DNA from: Salinarimonas chemoclinalis
GTDB lineage: Bacteria; Pseudomonadota; Alphaproteobacteria; Rhizobiales; Beijerinckiaceae
DNA: 64,000 nt
Direction: 5' to 3'
Assembly: GCF_041514305.1 (NCBI RefSeq)
Contig: NZ_JBGMWH010000007.1
Span: forward strand, 119,230-183,229
Below the pieces are notes generated by a model. That model was given only the letters and a program-made list of their open reading frames with translations. It was not told the origin of the DNA and did not search any database. The position numbers were made by a program, and so were the translations under genes. Of the stretch, positions 56,083 to 64,000 are shown one piece after another. Position 1 is the first letter of the stretch, and every line of letters starts with the position of its first letter.

Positions 56083-57038
56083 TCCGCACGGCCATCCTCG
56101 TCGCGTCGCTCGGGCTCGGGGCCGTCTCCGCCCAGGCGCAGACGCTGACCTTCTACACCGCCGGCCCGGGCGGGCTCGCGGACGCGCTGGCGGAGGCGTT
56201 CCGCGCCGAGACCGGCATCGCCGTCGACGTCTTCCAGGGCACGACCGGCCAGGTCATGGCCCGCCTGGAGGCGGAGGAAGCCAACCCGCAGGCCGACGTG
56301 GTCGTCTCCGCGAGCTGGAGCTCCGCGGAGGACATGCATGCGCGCGGGCTCCTGATGGAATACGTCTCGCCGCAGGCGCAGACCATCCCCGACTTCCTCA
56401 AGCACAGCCACTACGCGGCCCAGGGCGTCTCGGCGCTGGCGATCGCCTGGAACACGCAGAGCGGGACGCCGCGCCCGAGCGACTGGTCGGACCTGACGGA
56501 CGAGGCGTACCGCGATCTCGTCACCATGCCCGACCCCGCGCAGTCCGGCTCGGCCTTCGATCTCGTCGCCGGGCTCGAGGCGTCGATGGGCGACGAGGCC
56601 TGGACCCTCATGGCGGATCTCGCCGAGAACGGCATGATCGTCCCCGGCCCGAACGCCGCGGCGTTGAACCCCGTCCTCCAGGGCGCCAAGGCGGTCGTGT
56701 TCGGCGCCGTGGACTACATCAGCTATGGTCAGGCGGCGAGCGGCGAGACCATCGAGGTCGTCCTGCCCGAGAGCGGCACGGTGATCGCGCCGCGCCCGAT
56801 CATGATCCTCGAGTCGACCGACAATGCCGATGCGGCGAAGGCGTTCGTCGACTTCGTGCTGTCGGAGCAGGGCCAGATGCTCGTCGCGCAAACCTACCTG
56901 ATGCCGGCGCGCACGGACGTCGAGGGGCTGCGCCCGGGCATCGCCGAGCTGAAGGTCATCGAGACCGACGCCGATGCCGTCTCCGCCCGCCGCGACGAGA
57001 TCCTCGCCCGCTTCGACGAGACCGTCGTGCGCCGCTGA
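56079..57038 (+). CDS. ABC transporter substrate-binding protein (FbpA/AfuA-type)
   Basis: A 319-residue periplasmic binding protein (family 1). The signal peptide is MIRTAILVASLGLGAVSAQAQ, followed by LTFYTAGPGGLADALAEAFRAETGI and VFQGTTGQVMARLEAEEANPQADVV, typical of iron(III)/2-aminoethylphosphonate binding proteins. GAVDYISYGQAASGE lies where some ferric-binding proteins carry Tyr ligands, but a clear Tyr-Tyr pair is not evident. ATGA overlap with the ATPase; permease follows two bases after its stop. Confidence 0.9.
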   Translation: MIRTAILVASLGLGAVSAQAQTLTFYTAGPGGLADALAEAFRAETGIAVDVFQGTTGQVMARLEAEEANPQADVVVSASWSSAEDMHARGLLMEYVSPQAQTIPDFLKHSHYAAQGVSALAIAWNTQSGTPRPSDWSDLTDEAYRDLVTMPDPAQSGSAFDLVAGLEASMGDEAWTLMADLAENGMIVPGPNAAALNPVLQGAKAVVFGAVDYISYGQAASGETIEVVLPESGTVIAPRPIMILESTDNADAAKAFVDFVLSEQGQMLVAQTYLMPARTDVEGLRPGIAELKVIETDADAVSARRDEILARFDETVVRR

Positions 57039-57040
57039 GC

Positions 57041-58783
57041 ATGCGCACCCGACCGATCGATCCCGGCCCTCCGGCCGGGGTCGCACGCACCGATCGAATC
57101 CTCGGCCGGCTCCCCCGGTCCGAGCACGTCGTCACCGCGGCGGCCGCGCTCGCGCTCCTCGTGCTCGTCGGCATCCCGGTCCTGTTCATCCTCCTGCAGG
57201 CGGTCTTCCCCGACTTCGCCCGCGGATCGCTGGCGGAGCCGTTCTCGCGGCTGGCGATCCTCACCGAGAACGACCGCCTCCTGACGCAGGCGCGCAACAC
57301 GCTGCTCCTCGCCGGCGCGGTCCTCGTCGGATGCGTCGTCTTCGGCCTGCCGATCGGCATCCTGCGCGGCCTCTTCGACGTGCCTGGCGCGCGGATCTGG
57401 GACGTGGTGTTCCTCGTCCCCTTCCTGATCCCGCCCTTCATCGCCGCGATCGCCTGGATGATGACCCTCCAGCCCCGCGGCTACCTGGAGCAGTTCACCG
57501 GCGTCGATCTCGGCGACCTCCTCTTCACCTTCGTCGGCGTCGCCTTCGTGATGACGCTCAACCTGTTCCCGCTCGTCTATTTCGCGGTCTCGCGTGCCGT
57601 CGAGGCCGTCGGCGGACGTTTCGCGGCCGCGGCGCGCGTCCACGGGGCCGGCCCCTGGCGGGCGTTCTTCCTCGTCACCCTGCCGCTGAGCATCCCGGCG
57701 ATCGCGGCGAGCCTGCTGATCGTCTTCGCGCTGTCGATCGAGGAATTCGGCACCCCCGCCGCGCTCGCGGCCCGGACGGGCTTCGAGGTCCTCGTCACGG
57801 GCATCTACACGCGGCTGTCGGACTGGCCGATCGACCTGTCGGGCGCGGCGGTGGGATCGGTGATGCTGATGGCGCTCGTCCTCGCGGCCTTCGTGCTGCA
57901 GAACTGGATCGCGACCCGGCGCTCCTACGTCAGCCAGACCGGCAAGCCCGCCGTGGTCGAGAAGGCGCGGCTCGGGCCGTGGCGCTGGCCGGTCCTGGCG
58001 CTGTTCGGCCTCGTCGCGGCGGTCGGGGTCGTGATCCCGCTCGCGGCCATCGTCGCGACCTCGATGCTCGGCACGATCTCCGGCGGGCTGGCCTGGAGCA
58101 ATCTCGACCTGCGCCACTACGCGCCGATCCTCTCGCCGGGGTCGCGGGCCGCGCAGGCGCTCGCGACGAGCGGCTGGCTCGCCGTCGCCACCGCCTTCGC
58201 GACGGCGCTGATCGGCGGCGTCGTCGCGCACATCGTCGTGCGCGGGACCGGGCGCGGGCGCGCCGTGATGGACGGGCTGTCCGTCCTGCCCAACGCGATC
58301 CCCGCGATCGTGCTGGCGGTCGGCGTCATCCTGGCGTGGAACAGCCCCTTCCTGCCGCTGACGCTCTACGGCACGGCGGCGATCCTGCTCGTGGCGTACG
58401 TTGGCATCCTCCTGCCGTACCCGATCCGGTACGCGGTCGCGCGCCTGCGCCAGATCAGCGGCTCGCTCGACGACGCGGCCCGGGTGTCGGGGGCGAGCCG
58501 GACGCGCACCATGCGCCACATCACCCTGCCGCTGATGGCGCCCTCGCTGATCGCGGCGATGATGCTCGTCTTCGCCATCGCATCGCGGGAGCTCGTCGCC
58601 TCGATCATGCTCGCTCCGGCGGGCATGCGCACGGTCGGGACCTACGTCTTCTCGCAGTTCGAGCAGGGGTCGGTGCAGACCGGCATGGCGATGAGCGTGA
58701 TCGCGATCGCGATCACGTCCGGCATCCTGCTCGCCGTCAACCTCCGGCTCGCGCGGGGCGGCGGCGGCGCATTCGCGGGGTGA
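57041..58783 (+). CDS. Fused double-domain ABC permease (FbpB/AfuB-type)
   Basis: A 580-residue inner-membrane protein with two permease units of about six helices each. EAA loops are found in both halves: AARVHGAGPWRAFFLVTLPLSIPAIA (about residues 190-215) and AARVSGASRTRTMRHITLPLMAPSLIA (about 480-506). Such fusions are typical of ferric iron and some phosphonate importers. It completes the ATPase-binding protein-permease unit starting at 54970. Confidence 0.91.
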   Translation: MRTRPIDPGPPAGVARTDRILGRLPRSEHVVTAAAALALLVLVGIPVLFILLQAVFPDFARGSLAEPFSRLAILTENDRLLTQARNTLLLAGAVLVGCVVFGLPIGILRGLFDVPGARIWDVVFLVPFLIPPFIAAIAWMMTLQPRGYLEQFTGVDLGDLLFTFVGVAFVMTLNLFPLVYFAVSRAVEAVGGRFAAAARVHGAGPWRAFFLVTLPLSIPAIAASLLIVFALSIEEFGTPAALAARTGFEVLVTGIYTRLSDWPIDLSGAAVGSVMLMALVLAAFVLQNWIATRRSYVSQTGKPAVVEKARLGPWRWPVLALFGLVAAVGVVIPLAAIVATSMLGTISGGLAWSNLDLRHYAPILSPGSRAAQALATSGWLAVATAFATALIGGVVAHIVVRGTGRGRAVMDGLSVLPNAIPAIVLAVGVILAWNSPFLPLTLYGTAAILLVAYVGILLPYPIRYAVARLRQISGSLDDAARVSGASRTRTMRHITLPLMAPSLIAAMMLVFAIASRELVASIMLAPAGMRTVGTYVFSQFEQGSVQTGMAMSVIAIAITSGILLAVNLRLARGGGGAFAG

Positions 58784-58811
58784 GCGGAGGCCGAGATCGG
58801 CCCCGGCGGCC

Positions 58812-59675
58812 TCACCGGCGGCCTCGCGCGGCCTTGGTCGGCACCACCGCGTGCGCGACGAAGCGGGTGATCTCGGCGGTGCGGCGCGTCGGATCGAGCA
58901 CCTGCGCGTCGATGCCGTGGCGCCAGGCGAGGTCGCAGCGGGCGGGATCGGCGTCGAGCGCGCGCAGGTCCGCCGCATAGGCGCGCGCGCCGGGAACATC
59001 GGCGAAGAAGCCCTCGCGGGTCAGCGGCTCGGCCAGCCGATCGACGATCGCGGCGAGCTCGGACAGCGAGAATTCCGGGTGATACTGCACGCCCCAGAAC
59101 AGGCCGCCCGCATGGCGGATCTCGGCCGCCTGGATCGGCGCGAGGCGGTTGCCGGCGAGCACGGTCGTGCCCTCGGGCGCGGTCTCGACGATGTCGAGAT
59201 GCACGGCGGGCGCCTCGTAGGCGGCGGGCCTGTCGGCGAGCATGGGATGCTGCCGGCCCGCCGGGGTCGGAACGATACGCCGGGCGAAGCCGACCTCGCG
59301 GCCGGCGGGGTTGCGCACCACCGTGCCGCCCGCGGCGGCGGCGCCGACCTGGAGACCCCAGCACGAGCCGAAGGCGGGCGTGCCCGAGGCGTAGACCGCG
59401 CGCATCAGGTCGATCTGGCGCGTCACCGCCGGCCCGCCGTCGTAGAGGTTGAGTGCCGAACCCGTGAGGAAGACGCCGTCCCAGCCCTCGAGCCCGCCGG
59501 AATCGGGCAGGTGCGCGTCCGCGTCCGCCGGGCAGACGATCTCGCACGCCGAGCCGGGCACCAGCGCCCCGACCAGGGCGGCATAGCCGGCCGCATAGGT
59601 GGTTCCGAAAACCCGCTCGTGCATCTCGCGCTCGGCGCGCGCGTTGCCCTCGACGACGAGAAACCGTAGAGCCAT
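58812..59675 (-). CDS. Class I glutamine amidotransferase-like (GMP synthase-type) protein
   Basis: A 287-residue protein with a class I amidotransferase domain. Nucleophile Cys is in FGSCWGLQVGAAAAGG, and the His-Glu pair is in GVQYHPEFSLSE, so the triad is complete. Such stand-alone domains act as glutaminases or gamma-glutamyl hydrolases (for example of gamma-glutamylated amines); no synthetase partner is adjacent. The ATG at 59675 gives the family N-terminus; an earlier ATG at 59717 would overlap the divergent EamA gene. Confidence 0.88.
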   Translation of the reverse strand: MALRFLVVEGNARAEREMHERVFGTTYAAGYAALVGALVPGSACEIVCPADADAHLPDSGGLEGWDGVFLTGSALNLYDGGPAVTRQIDLMRAVYASGTPAFGSCWGLQVGAAAAGGTVVRNPAGREVGFARRIVPTPAGRQHPMLADRPAAYEAPAVHLDIVETAPEGTTVLAGNRLAPIQAAEIRHAGGLFWGVQYHPEFSLSELAAIVDRLAEPLTREGFFADVPGARAYAADLRALDADPARCDLAWRHGIDAQVLDPTRRTAEITRFVAHAVVPTKAARGRR

Positions 59676-59716
59676 GAGTTGACGAACGCTCCCGTGAGAC
59701 GCGGTGACATAGCGCA

Positions 59717-60667
59717 ATGGCGGACGCCCGCAAGCGAAATGAAGCGCAGACGCCCGCGGCGAGAGCGTCCCGCCTGCCGGCGGGCGCCTCCGGCCGGGCC
59801 TACCTGCTCCTGACGATCACGGCGCTGTCGTGGGGCGGCAACGCGGTCGCCGGGCGCCTCGCGGTGGGCGAGATCTCGCCGATGGCGCTCACGGCCCTGC
59901 GCTGGCTTCTCGTCGTGGCGATCCTCGCCCCGTTGGCGCGCCGGGACCTCGTCGCGCATTGGCCCACGATCCGGGCGCATTGGCGGCGCATCGCGCTGAT
60001 GGCGGCGATCGGCTTCACGGCGTTCAACTCGCTCATGTACGTCGCGGCGCATTACACGAGCGCGGTGAACCTCACCATCATCCAGGGCGGCATTCCCGTC
60101 GTCGTGCTCGTCGGCGCGCTCGTCGTCTACGGCACGCGCATCACGCCCCTCCAGATCGCGGGCATGGTGGTGACGCTCGCCGGCGTCGCCGTGGTGGCGG
60201 CGCAGGGGAGCCTCGCGGCGCTGATGGCGCTCTCCTTCAACCCGGGCGACGTGCTGATGATCGTCGCGAGCCTCGCCTATGCCGGCTACACGCTGGCGCT
60301 GCGCGCGCGCCCGGCGATGCCGCAGCTCGCCTTCTTCACGGCGATGGCGGCGATCGCCTTCCTCACCTCGCTGCCGCTGCTCGGCTTCGAGATCGCCACC
60401 GGCCGCGTCCTCTGGCCGGGGCCGGAGGGCTGGCTCATCCTGGCCTACGTCTCGCTGTTCCCCTCGCTGATCGCGCAGCTGTGCTTCATGCGCGGGGTCG
60501 AGCTGATCGGGCCCGGCCGCGCGGGGCTGTTCGTCAACCTCGTGCCGGTGTTCGGCGCGATGCTGGCGGTGGCGATCCTGTCGGAGCCCTTCCGGCTCTA
60601 CCACGCCGCCGCGCTCGCCCTCGTGCTCGGCGGCATCGCGCTGGCGGAGCGCGGCAAGGGGCGCTGA
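59717..60667 (+). CDS. EamA/DMT-family transporter
   Basis: A 316-residue inner-membrane transporter with ten hydrophobic helices in two EamA repeats. It begins after a 25-residue charged tail with YLLLTITALSWGGNAVAGRLAVGEISPMALTALRW, the usual first helix pair; ALNFTIIQGG-like VNLTIIQGGIPVVVLVG ends repeat one and LVPVFGAMLAVAILSEPF ends repeat two. Probably exports a small metabolite. Divergent from the amidotransferase with about 40 bases between starts, so both may share a control region. Confidence 0.9.
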   Translation: MADARKRNEAQTPAARASRLPAGASGRAYLLLTITALSWGGNAVAGRLAVGEISPMALTALRWLLVVAILAPLARRDLVAHWPTIRAHWRRIALMAAIGFTAFNSLMYVAAHYTSAVNLTIIQGGIPVVVLVGALVVYGTRITPLQIAGMVVTLAGVAVVAAQGSLAALMALSFNPGDVLMIVASLAYAGYTLALRARPAMPQLAFFTAMAAIAFLTSLPLLGFEIATGRVLWPGPEGWLILAYVSLFPSLIAQLCFMRGVELIGPGRAGLFVNLVPVFGAMLAVAILSEPFRLYHAAALALVLGGIALAERGKGR

Positions 60668-60694
60668 GAGCCGGCAGGCAGAGGCGCGGGCCCC

Positions 60695-60979
60695 TCACGC
60701 CCCGTCGTGCGGGCGAAGCGCCGCCTCCGGGTGCTCGGCCAGGAAATGGCGCAGCGCGCCCATCAATTGCCGGGCGTGGCCGACGTCCCTGCGGCGGACG
60801 GCGGCGCGCACGTCGTCGAGGATCATGTCGCGGATGCGCTCGGGGCCGTGGGCCTCGTGCAGCAGGTAGGCGCCCAGCGTCGCGGCGACCATCTCCGGCA
60901 CGTGCTCGTGCTCGGCGAGCGCGGCGATCTCCTCCTCGGTGAGGTCCGACAGGCCGATGGCGTCGATCAGGCTGATCAT
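60695..60979 (-). CDS. Small conserved hypothetical protein (Rhizobiales)
   Basis: A 94-residue helical, His- and Glu-rich protein starting MISLIDAIGLSDLTEEEIAA and containing EHEHVPEMVAATLGAYLL and ERIRDMILDDVRAAVRRRDV. Proteins of this pattern occur in several Hyphomicrobiales. No known catalytic motif, no membrane segment. The GAGGAGACGACCC leader includes a good ribosome-binding site. Function unknown. Confidence 0.75.
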   Translation of the reverse strand: MISLIDAIGLSDLTEEEIAALAEHEHVPEMVAATLGAYLLHEAHGPERIRDMILDDVRAAVRRRDVGHARQLMGALRHFLAEHPEAALRPHDGA

Positions 60980-61082
60980 GGGTCGTCTCCTCGGTTCATC
61001 GTTGATTTTCGAGGAGAATACACCCGTCCGCGCCCCGGCGCATTGACGAGACGCAAAGCCGGCGAAGGACAGGCCCCGCCCC

Positions 61083-61313
61083 TCACCCGAGCGGGCGCGC
61101 CTCCTCCGGCAGCATGATCGGGATGCCGTCGCGGATCGGGTAGGCGAGCTTGGCCTGGCGGGAGACCAGCTCCTGGGCGGCCTTGTCGTACTCGAGCGGG
61201 CCCTTGGTCAACGGGCAGACGAGGATCTCGAGGAGCTTGGGGTCGATGGCCAGCAGCGCGGCCGCGCCCGCCTCCTCGGGGCCGGCGGACGGGGCGGGGG
61301 TCTCGTCGGTCAT
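61083..61313 (-). CDS. Trm112 family protein
   Basis: A 76-residue protein with a Trm112 domain at about residues 25-76 (LLEILVCPLTKGPLEYDKAAQELVSRQAKLAYPIRDGIPIMLPEEAR). The bacterial forms keep the CPLTKGPL segment but lack the full zinc site of eukaryotic Trm112. In alphaproteobacteria it commonly follows a LON-domain gene, as here (17 bases apart). Possible methyltransferase activator; unproven. Confidence 0.93.
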   Translation of the reverse strand: MTDETPAPSAGPEEAGAAALLAIDPKLLEILVCPLTKGPLEYDKAAQELVSRQAKLAYPIRDGIPIMLPEEARPLG

Positions 61314-61329
61314 GGTGTCCCTCGAACGG

Positions 61330-62004
61330 TCATTGCAGGGTCGGCTCGCCGTCGTCGTCGCCCGAGCGGGCGATCTCGATCTCGGTGAGCGCGATCAGCG
61401 CCTCGGCGCGGCTCTTCAGGTCGGGGGCCTCGAGCAGCGCCTGCTTCTCGCGCACGCCGAAGGGGGTCATCATGCACAGGGCGTTCACGAGCGCCTCGTT
61501 CGGCGCCTGCTCGACGCCACGCCAGTCGACCTCGACCTCCATCGCCTCGACGAACTGGCGCAGCGTGCGCAGGACGCCCTCGCGGTCGACCGCGTCCTCG
61601 CCGGCGCGGGCGGTGAAGTCCTGCGCGAAGGGCGCGAAGTCCGCCTCCACCTGGCGGTAGGGCGTCATCGCGGAGAGCTCGCTCACGACGCGGAAGCGTG
61701 CGATGCCGGTGAGCGTGATCAGGTAGCGTCCGTCGCCGGTCTCCGCGAGCTGGGTGATCCGGCCCGCGCAGCCGATGCCGTAGAGACGGGGCGCGCCGCC
61801 CTGCCCGCCCGCCTCGGCGTCCGGCTGGACCATGCCGATGATGCGGTCCGTGCGCATCGCGTCGTCGACCATCGCGAGGTAGCGCGGTTCGAAGATGTTG
61901 AGCGGCATCTGCCCGCGCGGGAGCAGCAGCGCGCCGGGCAGCGGGAACACGGGGAACGTGCCCGGGCAGTCCTGCGGCCCGCGATATGTGGCGTTCATCG
62001 CCAT
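61330..62004 (-). CDS. LON-substrate-binding-domain protein
   Basis: A 224-residue protein consisting of a LON N-terminal-type (LON_substr_bdg) domain: FPVFPLPGALLLPRGQMPLNIFEPRYLAMVDDAM, IGCAGRITQLAETGDGRYLITLTGIARFRV. No AAA+ or protease domain is present, so it is not the Lon protease itself. It is likely an adaptor or ligand-binding protein of unknown role, co-transcribed with the Trm112-like gene and probably with the thioredoxin-TPR gene upstream. Confidence 0.92.
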   Translation of the reverse strand: MAMNATYRGPQDCPGTFPVFPLPGALLLPRGQMPLNIFEPRYLAMVDDAMRTDRIIGMVQPDAEAGGQGGAPRLYGIGCAGRITQLAETGDGRYLITLTGIARFRVVSELSAMTPYRQVEADFAPFAQDFTARAGEDAVDREGVLRTLRQFVEAMEVEVDWRGVEQAPNEALVNALCMMTPFGVREKQALLEAPDLKSRAEALIALTEIEIARSGDDDGEPTLQ

Positions 62005-62108
62005 GTCCGCTCACCCATGTCCGGTTACCCCGCGCTCTGGTGTTCCGACGGTCGGCGCCGGCCGCCCCGCCGCGATCGCGAAAGCCCGCGATCTCGGAGC
62101 CCGCGATC

Positions 62109-63041
62109 TCAGCGGAAGAGGACCGAGGAGAGCTTGCGCCGGCCCGCCAGGGTTGCCTCGTCCTTGGGACCCCACGCCTCGAAGAACTCCACGAGCTGCT
62201 TGCGGGCCCCGTCCTCGTTCCAACTACGGTCGCGGCGCACGATTTCAACCAGTGCCTCGGCGGCGCGTACGCGGGCGTTGCGGGCGTTGAGCGCCAGCGC
62301 GAGGTCGAAGCGGGCCTGGTGGTCGTCCGGGTCGGCCGCGACGCGGGCCTCGAGCTCGGCGGCGTCGCCGAGCGCCGCCGCCTGGCGGGCGAGCTCGATC
62401 GCCAGGCGGGCGGGGGAGAGCGCCGGGTCCTGGGCCTTCTCGGGCGGGGCCATGGCGAGCACGCGCTCGGCACCCTCGAGGTCGCCCATGTCGACGTGCA
62501 GTTTCGCCATGCCGCCCAGCGCGACCATGTTGTCGGGCTCGCGCTGCAGCACCGCGGCGAAGAGCTCGGCGGCGCCCTGCGCGTCCCCGGCGGCCGCGCG
62601 GGTCGCGGCCTCCTCCAGCGCCTGCTCGATCGGCGAGGGGCCGGCGGCGCCCGAGAGCTTGTCGATGAAGGCCTTGATCTGGCTCTCGGGCTGGGCGCCC
62701 ATGAAGCCGTCGACCGGCTGGCCCTGGACGAAGGCGATCACGGCGGGGATCGACTGCACGCCGAGCGCCTGGCTGATCTGCTGGAAGTAGGCCGGGTGCT
62801 CGTCGATGTTCATCTTGACGAGCTTCACCTTGCCCTTGGCGGCGCGCACCGCCTTCTCGAGCACGGGGGTCAGTTGCTTGCAGGGGCCGCACCACGGCGC
62901 CCAGAAATCGACCAGGACGGGCGTGCGCATGGACGCGGCGATCACGTCCTCGCGGAAGCTCGCCGTCGTCGCGTCCTTGATCAGGTCCGCCGGGGCGCTC
63001 TCGGGCAGGCCGCCGCCCGGGTTCATCGCGTCTGAGAGCAT
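62109..63041 (-). CDS. Thioredoxin-TPR chaperone (CnoX/YbbN-like)
   Basis: A 310-residue protein with an N-terminal thioredoxin fold (about residues 20-125) carrying the active site WAPWCGPCKQL and cis-Pro in SIPAVIAF. Unlike E. coli CnoX, which has SQHC, this one has an intact CGPC and can probably act as a redox chaperone. C-terminal TPR-like helices (about 135-300) follow, beginning at IEQALEEAATRAAAGDAQGAAELF. Two possible starts are close (63041, 63026). Confidence 0.93.
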   Translation of the reverse strand: MLSDAMNPGGGLPESAPADLIKDATTASFREDVIAASMRTPVLVDFWAPWCGPCKQLTPVLEKAVRAAKGKVKLVKMNIDEHPAYFQQISQALGVQSIPAVIAFVQGQPVDGFMGAQPESQIKAFIDKLSGAAGPSPIEQALEEAATRAAAGDAQGAAELFAAVLQREPDNMVALGGMAKLHVDMGDLEGAERVLAMAPPEKAQDPALSPARLAIELARQAAALGDAAELEARVAADPDDHQARFDLALALNARNARVRAAEALVEIVRRDRSWNEDGARKQLVEFFEAWGPKDEATLAGRRKLSSVLFR

Positions 63042-63143
63042 GTGGCTTCGGCTCCGGTTCGGGTCTGCGGGCGCACGTCGCGCGGCCCGCGGGTCTGGGG
63101 CTCAAGATGGGGTGCGACGCTCTGGGCCGCCAGAGGAATTTCC

Positions 63144-63725
63144 CTAGGGTGCGCCCGCCTGGACGGTCGCCCCGGCGTCCGGCGGCGCCGGCAGGTCGAC
63201 GAGCGTCGGGGGATGACCGATCGCGGCGAGGAAGGCGACGAGCGCCGGCGTCGGGATCGTCGTCGTCATCGTGTTGACGAGCGGATGGACGTTGATCGTG
63301 TCGCAGGCCGCGAGCGTGCGGTCGAGGAAGAAGCGCACCCGCCCCGCCCGGTCGTTGGCGAGCGCGAGCGGCGTCACCGAGCCGGGCTCGACGCCCAGCG
63401 TCTCGCGCAGCAGGTCGGCCGAGCCGAAGGACAGCCGGCTCGCCGCACCGAGCGGACCGTGCAGCCGCTTCAGGTCCACCGCCGCGTGCGCCTCCGCCGT
63501 GACGAGGAAGAGGCTGCCCTTCTTGTCCTTGAGGAAGAGGTTCTTGGTGTGCCCCCCGGGCAGATCCCGCTCGATCGCCTGCGACTGCGCCACCGTGAAC
63601 ACCGCCTCGTGCGCCACGGTGCGGTGGGGCGTGCCGTGGCGATCGAGGAGCGCGAACAGCGCCGGCGGGTCGAGCGGCGTCGCGGGAGGAGGCGGGGCCG
63701 AGGAAAGGGGGGCGGTGTCGTCCAT
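63144..63725 (-). CDS. Prolyl-tRNA editing-type deacylase (ProXp/YbaK family)
   Basis: A 193-residue YbaK/ProX-domain protein that would hydrolyse mischarged tRNA, likely Ala-tRNAPro by the PrdX-type branch. Landmarks are HGTPHRTVAHEAVFTVAQSQAIERDLPGGHTKNLFLKDKKGSLFLV (active-site Lys in the KNLFLKD motif) and LGVEPGSVTPLALAND. The N-terminal 15 residues are Pro/Ala-rich. Monocistronic, upstream of the tRNA-Gly gene on the other strand. Confidence 0.9.
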   Translation of the reverse strand: MDDTAPLSSAPPPPATPLDPPALFALLDRHGTPHRTVAHEAVFTVAQSQAIERDLPGGHTKNLFLKDKKGSLFLVTAEAHAAVDLKRLHGPLGAASRLSFGSADLLRETLGVEPGSVTPLALANDRAGRVRFFLDRTLAACDTINVHPLVNTMTTTIPTPALVAFLAAIGHPPTLVDLPAPPDAGATVQAGAP

Positions 63726-63847
63726 GCCGCCGGTTCTACGCGATCCGGGGGGAGAGGCTCAAGGGTCCGCGACGAACCCGGAGGCGCCTCCCCACCCCTC
63801 CCCGCGCGCGCCTCCCGGGGCGTCCCGCGCAGCCCGCATTTTTCCGC

Positions 63848-63876
63848 TTGCAATCCGTTTTCGGGTGGTTCATATC
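63848..63876 (+). promoter_or_regulatory. Promoter of the tRNA-Gly gene
   Basis: TTGCAA (63848-63853) and CATATC (63871-63876) are 17 bases apart, about 40 bases upstream of the tRNA. Confidence 0.6.
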
Positions 63877-63916
63877 ACCGGCCTCGACGGCGGGCGCGCC
63901 CCGCGGTCCGGAGCGA

Positions 63917-63991
63917 GCGGGTGTAGCTCAGGGGTAGAGCACAACCTTGCCAAGGTTGGGGTCGAGGGTTCGAATCCCTTCGCCCGCTCCA
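63917..63991 (+). tRNA. tRNA-Gly (anticodon GCC)
   Basis: A 75-base tRNA including an encoded CCA. Acceptor arms GCGGGTG (63917-63923) and CGCCCGC (63981-63987) pair over seven positions with one G-T, followed by T and CCA. The D arm has GTAGCTCAGGGGTAGAGC. The anticodon stem-loop reads CAACCTTGCCAAGGTTG with GCC in the loop. The T arm has GAGGGTTCGAATCCCTT. It reads GGC and GGT glycine codons. Confidence 0.97.
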
Positions 63992-64000
63992 AATTCTCCT

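Noticed and set aside
63144..63991. tRNA-Gly as an integration site with an adjacent integrase
   Set aside because: The tRNA is followed by only nine bases in the window, so no att site or integrase can be judged.

Overview
The window is a 64 kb stretch of very GC-rich (roughly 70-75% by eye) alphaproteobacterial chromosome. The order Hyphomicrobiales (Rhizobiales) is suggested by several signatures: the rpiA-DUF2059-gor operon, UPF0262 next to a low-molecular-weight phosphatase, the grxC-nitrilase-DUF1178 block, a class II DAHP synthase, SdhAF4-like DUF1674 next to ubiG, and an S1-Trm112-LON-thioredoxin style gene complement. I would guess the neighbourhood of Salinarimonas/Methylobacteriaceae, but that is inference from gene content only. 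Genes are densely packed, with many ATGA or TGATG overlaps.

Layout. 0-11.5 kb: fatty acid desaturase (cut by the left edge), an atypical SDR plus EamA exporter divergent from a LysR regulator, a PAS-degenerate GGDEF-EAL phosphodiesterase, a molybdenum hydroxylase pair (2Fe-2S and Mo-binding subunits) overlapping an AraC regulator, rpmF, pterin carbinolamine dehydratase and another SDR. 11.7-18 kb: a TadG-like pilus-assembly protein, PilZ protein, SGNH (DUF459) protein, MltB-type lytic transglycosylase, and divergent galE/galU. 18-24 kb: an accessory segment of lower GC holding a RhuM-family protein, azlCD, an MNT-type antitoxin followed by a truncated hepT, and a two-gene restriction-modification system (fused nuclease-methylase plus specificity subunit) whose end lies at the hepT break. 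23.8-40 kb: mostly core metabolism and housekeeping (UPF0262, FAD oxidoreductase, SDR, rpiA, gor, class II DAHP synthase, rsmB, htpX, ubiG, rpsU, nitrilase-like amidase, grxC), plus a TetR/DUF418 pair with two palindromic operators. 39.9-41.5 kb: a ParD-like antitoxin/Zeta-like kinase module in which the kinase is frameshifted at a seven-base homopolymer, next to a HIT-family gene that also looks frameshifted.

41.5-46.7 kb is a complete branched-chain amino acid (Liv/HAAT) ABC system, livJ-G-F-H-M. 47.2-48.9 kb is rpsA with its own promoter and a strong terminator. 49.2-54.8 kb is a LacI-controlled ABC importer operon ending in a metallophosphodiesterase, followed by a second importer (ATPase, binding protein, fused double permease) up to 58.8 kb. 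58.8-64 kb carries a class I glutamine amidotransferase, an EamA exporter, a small conserved protein, Trm112-like protein, LON-domain protein, thioredoxin-TPR chaperone, a prolyl-tRNA editing-type deacylase and a tRNA-Gly(GCC) gene.

The most notable signals outside ordinary genes are: the restriction-modification island with a truncated toxin; the frameshift cluster in the toxin/HIT region; clean palindromic operators in front of the desaturase, the TetR and DUF418 genes, the antitoxin and the LacI gene; and a recurring pattern of 12-17 bp tandem micro-repeats just after stop codons or inside N-terminal coding tails.
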